NCBI GenBank assembly: GCA_029258405.1
Contig: JARHYY010000137.1
Location: 1-26,871, forward strand
From: Helicobacteraceae bacterium
GTDB lineage: Bacteria; Campylobacterota; Campylobacteria; Campylobacterales; Helicobacteraceae
DNA: 26,871 bases
Direction: 5' to 3'
Shown: positions 22,095 to 26,871 of the stretch, piece by piece
Layout of the letters: every line of letters starts with the position of its first letter
Position numbering within the stretch: position 1 is the first letter of the stretch
Notes under the pieces: model-generated
The model's input: only the letters and a program-made list of their open reading frames with translations
Database searches by the model: none
Told to the model about the DNA's origin: nothing
Position numbers and translations under genes: made by a program

Positions 22095-23195
22095 ATGGAA
22101 GCACCAATTCCACAATTTGCTCACTTTACCAATCCACTCTATTTGGATTCAGGCAGAATTTTAGAGCCATTTACTCTTGCTTATGAGACTTATGGGCAAT
22201 TGAACGACCAAAAGAGCAATGCCATTTTAGTTAATCATGCTTTCAGTGGTTCGCATCATGCAGCAGGTGTATATGCAGGGGAGAAAAGAGCTGGCTGGTG
22301 GAATGATCTCATAGGCAAGGGAAAGGGCATAGACACTGATACTTTTTTTGTAATCTGCATTAATGCTTTAGGTAGCTGCTATGGCTCAACTTGCCCGCTT
22401 TCTTTAAGGCATTTAGAGCAAACGCCATATAGATTTACCTTTCCTGTAATAACAATTGCTGACATGGTAAGATCTCAAAAAATTTTGCTTGCATCCTTAG
22501 GGATTGATCATCTTAAGGCAGTTGTTGGTGGCTCTATGGGAGGGATGCAGGCATTAACATTTGCAAAACTGTATCCTAAATGTGCCGAGCATATTATTGC
22601 CTTAGCCACTACACATGCTACATCAGATTATGTAATTGCAGCTCATAAAATTATGAGTGAAGCCATAATGAGAGACCCTTGCTTTAAGGCGGGTAATTAT
22701 CTCCCAAAAGAAATCATGGAAACACCATTATCAGGATTAGCCATTGCAAGAATGATTGGATTTTTGCAATATCTTTCCCCGCAAGCAATGAAAAAGAAAT
22801 TTAATCGCAACTATGTACTAAACGATGGTTTATATGAGCTATTTGGGCGATTTGAAATATCTCGTTATTTGGATTATAATGCTCAAGCGTTTTGTCGCTA
22901 TTTTGATCCGCTTTGTTATCTCTATTTAGCAAAAGCACTCTCTATTTATGACTTATCGCTCGGGCATGAAAGCCTTCAAGATGCATTAAAAGACTTGCAA
23001 AGTCAGGTGCATTTAATTGCTTTTAGTGATGATACCATGTTTTCTATTCAAGAAATGCAAGAAATTTATAATGCACTTCATGCACACAAAAAAGCATGTA
23101 CATTCACGACAATTAACAGCACTAGTGGGCATGACAGTTTTTTAGTTGAAGTGGGACTATATGATTCTTATATCAAAAATATTTTACAACCATAA
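22095..23195 (+). CDS. metX: Homoserine O-acetyltransferase (alpha/beta hydrolase MetX)
   Basis: A 366-residue cytosolic enzyme that acylates homoserine to start methionine synthesis. The alpha/beta-hydrolase nucleophile elbow GGSMGGMQAL puts the serine at 147. The acid is in AFSDDTMF (D312 or D313) and the histidine in SGHDSFL (H346). The oxyanion region reads NHAFSGSHHAAG near 47-58, and the MetX hallmark GSCYGSTCPLS near 93-103 has a cysteine where many members read STGP. The acyl donor (acetyl- or succinyl-CoA) cannot be assigned with certainty. The Shine-Dalgarno is weak. Confidence 0.92.
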   Translation: MEAPIPQFAHFTNPLYLDSGRILEPFTLAYETYGQLNDQKSNAILVNHAFSGSHHAAGVYAGEKRAGWWNDLIGKGKGIDTDTFFVICINALGSCYGSTCPLSLRHLEQTPYRFTFPVITIADMVRSQKILLASLGIDHLKAVVGGSMGGMQALTFAKLYPKCAEHIIALATTHATSDYVIAAHKIMSEAIMRDPCFKAGNYLPKEIMETPLSGLAIARMIGFLQYLSPQAMKKKFNRNYVLNDGLYELFGRFEISRYLDYNAQAFCRYFDPLCYLYLAKALSIYDLSLGHESLQDALKDLQSQVHLIAFSDDTMFSIQEMQEIYNALHAHKKACTFTTINSTSGHDSFLVEVGLYDSYIKNILQP

Positions 23196-23203
23196 GGATT
23201 GCA

Positions 23204-23416
23204 ATGGAAGAAAAAAAGGAAAAATTTGAAGATAAAATACAGAGCATTGAGTCAATTATCCAAGCATTGTCTCAAGAGCATATCTCTCTTGAAGAATCTC
23301 TTAAACTCTACAAAGAAGGAGCAGAAAAGATAAAAGAAGCCACCTCTATGCTTGAAAAAGCAGAAATATTATTTCAAGAAATCAAAAAAGAAAATCTTGA
23401 AACAAGCGATGAATGA
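23204..23416 (+). CDS. xseB: Exodeoxyribonuclease VII small subunit
   Basis: A 70-residue helical protein with the XseB pattern: FEDKIQSIESIIQALSQEHISLEESLKLYKEGAEKIKEATSMLEKAE. Several copies bind XseA to form exonuclease VII, which trims single-stranded DNA. Length is close to E. coli (80). It lies 8 bases after metX, with its ATG after AAGGATTGC, and overlaps the next gene by 4 bases (ATGA). XseA is not in this window. Confidence 0.92.
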   Translation: MEEKKEKFEDKIQSIESIIQALSQEHISLEESLKLYKEGAEKIKEATSMLEKAEILFQEIKKENLETSDE

Positions 23417-24222
23417 TGAACCACAAACAAAGAGAATGCGAGCCATTTAATATTGCTATTTTACAGCTTAATAATTGGGATAGCAGTAGAATTGAGCATT
23501 ATTTACATGTTTGCCATCATGAAAATGTCTCTTTTGTGCTTTTGGGAGAGTATGTTGTTGATCCTTTTTTTAAAGAATTATGCAATATCCCCCAAGCAGA
23601 GCTTAAAAAAAAGTCAGAAGATACCTTGAAGAAATTATTAAAAACTTCTGAAAAATATTCTTTCAGTTTTTTAATACCCTTGATTCGCTTTATAAAGCTA
23701 AAACCATATAAAAGTTTAGCTATTATTAAGAATGGCAATGTTAATTATTATGATTGTCAATGCTTGCTTGCCTTTGAGCATTGGAATGAAAAGTATTTCT
23801 TTGCCAATAATATAACAAAACGCATTAAACCACCTATGATATTTGAATATAATGGTTTAAAATGTGCAGCTATTTTTGGTTTTGAGAGCCATTATGATTC
23901 AATATGGATTAAACTCAAAAAAGCTTGTATTGATGTAGTTTTTGTTGCTTCAGTGGCAACTTTTAATTCTAGTTTGCGCTGGAGGGAGCTTTTGAAAACT
24001 CGTGCATTTTTAAACCAGTGCTATATTATTCGCTCTAATAAAATAGGGACATATACACCAAATGACAGTAAGCATACATGGAAGTTTTATGGCGATTCAT
24101 TTTTTGTATCTCCTAGTGGAAATATTGCTAGTCATTTGGGAGATGAAGAAGAATTGTTAATTGGCAATATAAATCCACATATTATCAAAGAATATAAAGA
24201 TGTATGGAAACTTAATTTTTAA
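23413..24222 (+). CDS. Nitrilase-superfamily protein lacking the catalytic cysteine
   Basis: A 269-residue protein of carbon-nitrogen hydrolase fold. The opening strand is FNIAILQLN (12-20) and LLGEYVVDPF holds the conserved glutamate (E46). K127 in NEKYFF is a candidate for the catalytic lysine. The strand that carries the nucleophile, normally I-C-[YFW]-[DE], reads IFGFESHYD (154-162), so the cysteine is replaced by G156 and no cysteine lies nearby except C151, five residues early. The remaining fold (VVFVASVATF, ELLKTRAFLNQCYIIRSNKIG, GDSFFVSPSGNI) is intact. The product is therefore probably non-hydrolytic. I recall a similar gene beside xseB in H. pylori (HP1481). The ATGA overlap with xseB indicates coupling. 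Confidence 0.75.
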   Translation: MMNHKQRECEPFNIAILQLNNWDSSRIEHYLHVCHHENVSFVLLGEYVVDPFFKELCNIPQAELKKKSEDTLKKLLKTSEKYSFSFLIPLIRFIKLKPYKSLAIIKNGNVNYYDCQCLLAFEHWNEKYFFANNITKRIKPPMIFEYNGLKCAAIFGFESHYDSIWIKLKKACIDVVFVASVATFNSSLRWRELLKTRAFLNQCYIIRSNKIGTYTPNDSKHTWKFYGDSFFVSPSGNIASHLGDEEELLIGNINPHIIKEYKDVWKLNF

Positions 24223-24232
24223 GGAATGAATA

Positions 24233-26062
24233 ATGACAACAAAAAATCTCAATCAAGATCTAGAAGCAATTTTTAAAACCACTAAAGAAAAGTATATCGC
24301 TTATGAAAAAATTGTACAAATGTTCAATAAGCCTCCAACAGCTTTTCAAGCAAAAAAAATACAAGATTTCTCTACGAAATACAAAAAAAGACTTTTGAGC
24401 GATTCTGAAATAGTTAAGATTCTTGATAAAGAAGAAGCAAAGAAAAATAGACAAGAAAAGAAAAAGCTTTCAGATGAACATATTGAAGATGAGTTTGATT
24501 TGTCAAAAGAACGAGAATTACTTGAATGGAGCAGAAGTGATTCCCCTGTAAGAATGTATTTAAGAGAAATGGGGCAAATTTCATTACTCACAAAAGATGA
24601 TGAAATAGAATTGAGTAAAGATATTGAAATAGGAGAAAATACTATTCTTGATGCTATTTGTTCTGTGCCCTATTTAATTGATTTTATTCTTGATTATAAA
24701 GAATCTTTAATCAATCGTGAAAGACGCGTAAAAGAATTATTCAAGAGCTTTGAAGAAGAGAATGAGGAAGAGGAGGAAGAGGAGGAAGAGGAGGAAGAAT
24801 TATCTCCAGCTATTGGCAAGAAAGACCAAAAACGAGTTGAAAAAGTTTTAGTAAGTTTTAAAGCCTTAGAAAAAGCCAAAAAGGATTGGCTAAAAACTCT
24901 TAACAGCACACAAACTACCCAAGAGCAAAAAGAGTTGCTCCACCTCCTTAGTCTTGCTTACAAAAAACAAGTACTCAAAGAAAAACTACTTGATTTAGGT
25001 CCAACAACCAAATTAATCAATGAATTAGTTAAAGCTATGGAAAATACATTGAGAAATGATGAGGGCTTTGATAAAGAACTCAAAAGACTAGAATATAAAC
25101 TGCCCCTATTTAATGAAACATTAATCGAAAACCATAATAAAATATTAAAAAATATTGTTAATATGAGCAAAAATGACATTGCCGCTAATGTGCCTGAAGC
25201 AACTATGGTTTCTACCTATATGGAGATTAAAAAATTATTTACCACAAAACAGGCAAGCGAAGAATCATTTGCCCTTGAACCAGAACGCTTAAAGGAAGTA
25301 TTAGAACAAATTAAACGAGGCAAGATAATTGCTGATAAGGCAAAAATAAAAATGGCAAAAAGTAACTTGAGGCTTGTAGTAAGTATTGCTAAACGCTATA
25401 CAAATCGTGGGCTCCCTTTTTTGGATTTAATTCAAGAAGGAAATATAGGGCTTATGAAGGCTGTAGATAAGTTTGAATACAAAAAGGGCTACCGATTTTC
25501 TACATATGCCACATGGTGGATTCGACAGGCTATTAGTAGAGCAATTGCCGATCAAGCACGAACTATACGAATCCCTATACATATGATAGAAACTATCAAT
25601 AAAATTAATAAGCTTGTTCGTCAATATTTGCAAGAAAATGGTAAAGAGCCAGATGTGGAATATATTGCTTCTGAAGTAGGACTACCCGTAGATAAGGTAA
25701 AAAATGTTATTAAGATCACCAAAGAACCAGTAAGCCTTGAAGCACCTATTGGAAGCGATGAAGATGGAAAATTTGGCGATTTTGTTGAAGATAAAACTTC
25801 TATAGGACCAATGGATCACATCATGAAAGAAGACCTTAAAGCACAAATTAATGAAGTACTTGATCAGCTCAATGATCGAGAAAGAGCGGTTATACGCATG
25901 CGCTTTGGGCTACTTGATGATGAAAGTGACAGAACTCTAGAAGAAATAGGAAAAGAACTTAATGTAACTAGAGAAAGGGTGCGCCAAATTGAATCAAGTG
26001 CAATTAAAAAACTCAAGCATCCTAAGGTTGGTAGAGCATTAAAAAATTATATTGAAGATTAA
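24233..26062 (+). CDS. rpoD: Primary RNA polymerase sigma factor (sigma70, RpoD)
   Basis: A 609-residue housekeeping sigma factor. Region 1.2 follows SPVRMYLREMGQISLLTKDDE near 102-122. The non-conserved region holds an acidic run of 12 glutamates (178-189). Regions 2.1-2.4 occupy about 375-455 (NLRLVVSIAKRY, DLIQEGNIGLMKAVDKFEY, RFSTYATWWIRQAISRAI), region 3 follows, and region 4.2 near 570-600 reads LEEIGKELNVTRERVRQIE. It is shorter than H. pylori RpoD (about 676, from memory), mainly through the N-terminal part and the insert. AAGGA precedes the ATG; the gene lies 10 bases after the nitrilase-fold gene. Sigma70 consensus promoters are its target. Confidence 0.96.
   Translation: MTTKNLNQDLEAIFKTTKEKYIAYEKIVQMFNKPPTAFQAKKIQDFSTKYKKRLLSDSEIVKILDKEEAKKNRQEKKKLSDEHIEDEFDLSKERELLEWSRSDSPVRMYLREMGQISLLTKDDEIELSKDIEIGENTILDAICSVPYLIDFILDYKESLINRERRVKELFKSFEEENEEEEEEEEEEEELSPAIGKKDQKRVEKVLVSFKALEKAKKDWLKTLNSTQTTQEQKELLHLLSLAYKKQVLKEKLLDLGPTTKLINELVKAMENTLRNDEGFDKELKRLEYKLPLFNETLIENHNKILKNIVNMSKNDIAANVPEATMVSTYMEIKKLFTTKQASEESFALEPERLKEVLEQIKRGKIIADKAKIKMAKSNLRLVVSIAKRYTNRGLPFLDLIQEGNIGLMKAVDKFEYKKGYRFSTYATWWIRQAISRAIADQARTIRIPIHMIETINKINKLVRQYLQENGKEPDVEYIASEVGLPVDKVKNVIKITKEPVSLEAPIGSDEDGKFGDFVEDKTSIGPMDHIMKEDLKAQINEVLDQLNDRERAVIRMRFGLLDDESDRTLEEIGKELNVTRERVRQIESSAIKKLKHPKVGRALKNYIED
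24764..24799 (+). repeat. 9-bp tandem repeat in rpoD encoding poly-glutamate
   Basis: Four copies of GAGGAAGAG in a row (the last ends in GAA), in the rpoD reading frame and coding for glutamates 178-189. Because the unit is 9 bp, gain or loss of copies keeps the frame and only changes the length of the acidic insert. Confidence 0.9.
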
Positions 26063-26094
26063 TCATTGATTGCTTTCAAGAAGTAAGAGGTAAG

Positions 26095-26128
26095 TTGCTA
26101 GCCACTTTTTATATTAAGGGGCTAGCAA
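26095..26128 (+). terminator. Hairpin terminator after rpoD
   Basis: TTGCTAGCC (26095-26103) pairs with GGCTAGCAA (26120-26128), a perfect 9-bp stem with a 16-base inner part that can add CTT/AAG. It begins 33 bases after the rpoD stop and is followed by AGCTTTCT. A terminator is the simplest reading. Confidence 0.7.
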
Positions 26129-26871
26129 AGCTTTCTATGACATATTTAGCTATATGGCATATATCATTGTATAAATTATTCACAATTATGTGAACATAAT
26201 TAAATGCAAAAGCATTAAAATGCTTGAAAAGAATTGAGCACAATAAATAAGAAATAATTATAAGGATCAATAATATATTTAATATACTATAAAAGAGGAA
26301 TATGTAAAATATGAATAGAGCAATATATTTAAGAATCTCAATAATAAACAGAAACATTTATTATGCAAATAATGTATATACAATTTTTATTGAATCAAAG
26401 AGTATATAGGATTTATAGAATAAAAAAGTAAGAAATAGTATTTAACCTCATTAATTCTAAAGCATACATTCAACTCTTGTTATAAGAGCAAAGAAAAGGC
26501 ATATGCCTTTAATTATTTCAATATTAATCAAATGCGTTTAGTGAGAGCAATAAAAGGTTAAAATTTTTACAAAAGAGTAAAAACCTTATGAAAGGAGCAT
26601 GAGCACTTTTATGAATGAATAACCTTTTATAGAGGTGTATAAATACTTTAGCATCAAGGTTCATATCATTAAGATATGTATTTATGGTGTTTGTTTGTGT
26701 TGTATATATTAACTTATATATAGGTTTAACTAAGAATATCATTAAGCGATATCTAACCCTTTGGTATTACCCCTAAGTTTTTCCCATTTCAAACCACACA
26801 AACATTTCTATACATAAAAACTTGACACAGCTTGCCATAATTTAAATTATCATTTCATTCAATAAGATAAA
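26129..26871. other. Long stretch without a credible gene
   Basis: About 740 bases of very AT-rich sequence. The frames present (for example a hydrophobic 82-codon minus-strand frame at 26109-26357) are low in complexity, lack Shine-Dalgarno sites and overlap the rpoD terminator, so I do not call them. I see no tRNA or rRNA. Structure is present: a 16-bp palindrome AAAGGCATATGCCTTT at 26495-26510; an 11-bp inverted repeat (26550-26560 with 26620-26630) with a competing partner at 26582-26587; and a nested hairpin at 26639-26685. Confidence 0.6.
26822..26850 (+). promoter_or_regulatory. Possible promoter for a gene beyond the right edge
   Basis: TTGACA at 26822-26827, a 17-base spacer and AATTAT at 26845-26850, which matches TATAAT at four of six positions. 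It points out of the window, and the gene it would serve is not visible. Confidence 0.35.

Noticed and set aside
26109..26357. 82-codon hydrophobic minus-strand frame
   Set aside because: Extreme I/L/F/Y bias typical of AT-rich noise, overlap with the rpoD terminator, and no Shine-Dalgarno at its start.
26524..26742. 72-codon minus-strand frame
   Set aside because: No ribosome site or recognisable domain; it crosses several inverted repeats that better explain the region as non-coding.
1..26871. CRISPR array, insertion sequence, prophage or integration site
   Set aside because: No regularly spaced direct repeats, transposase or integrase genes or tRNA-flanked junctions are visible; gene order looks like ordinary chromosome.

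Overview
The window is AT-rich and reads as chromosome from a Helicobacter, most likely an enterohepatic species. Supporting signs are the run tatB-tatC-queA-rsmG-PP0621-unknown on the minus strand, which I recall in the same order in H. pylori, an RpoD with an acidic insert, a Campylobacterota-type formate dehydrogenase locus, frequent TTG/GTG starts, and promoters that mostly show only an extended -10 box. Species assignment is inference.

Layout. Positions 2-160 may hold the 3' end of a plus-strand gene that converges on a strong hairpin at 188-217. From 234 to 5937 everything is on the minus strand. Read 5' to 3' it starts with tatB, tatC, queA, a 47-codon small gene, rsmG, a PP0621-type zinc protein and an unknown protein, followed by a separate DUF485-actP acetate uptake pair. 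From 6089 to the right end everything is on the plus strand. It begins with a TSUP anion permease and a 327-base gap holding a consensus sigma70 promoter and a hairpin-rich transcribed region. After that come kdsB, a protein with a degenerate receiver-like C-terminus, gdhA, a type II NADH dehydrogenase-like flavoprotein and an outer-membrane-type protein. A 54-aa membrane protein with its own promoter and terminator precedes the formate dehydrogenase operon at 13119-20806. The last operon is gmhA, an unknown double-zinc-site protein, metX, xseB, a nitrilase-fold protein without its nucleophile, and rpoD. About 740 bases without a credible gene close the window.

How the genes fit together. The formate dehydrogenase operon holds a multi-cluster iron-sulfur protein, a TorD-type chaperone, a small Tat-signal protein (FdhX), catalytic FdhA, the electron-transfer subunit FdhB, cytochrome b FdhC and the sulfurtransferase FdhD. 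FdhA is one gene read through an in-frame UGA (selenocysteine) at 16198-16200, with a SECIS-like hairpin placed as in E. coli fdhF. FdhA and FdhX carry twin-arginine signals, and the export genes tatB and tatC lie in the same window. Together with the Ndh-like protein and GdhA this describes respiration on formate and NADH and nitrogen assimilation; kdsB and gmhA feed LPS inner-core synthesis.

The most interesting unexplained parts are the promoter-driven structured region 6901-7189 with a sequestered Shine-Dalgarno and a three-codon ORF, the 14-bp inverted repeat over the formate dehydrogenase promoter and Shine-Dalgarno, two apparent pseudoenzymes or pseudo-receivers (7916-9379 and 23413-24222), and two small genes (3554-3697 and 12798-12962).
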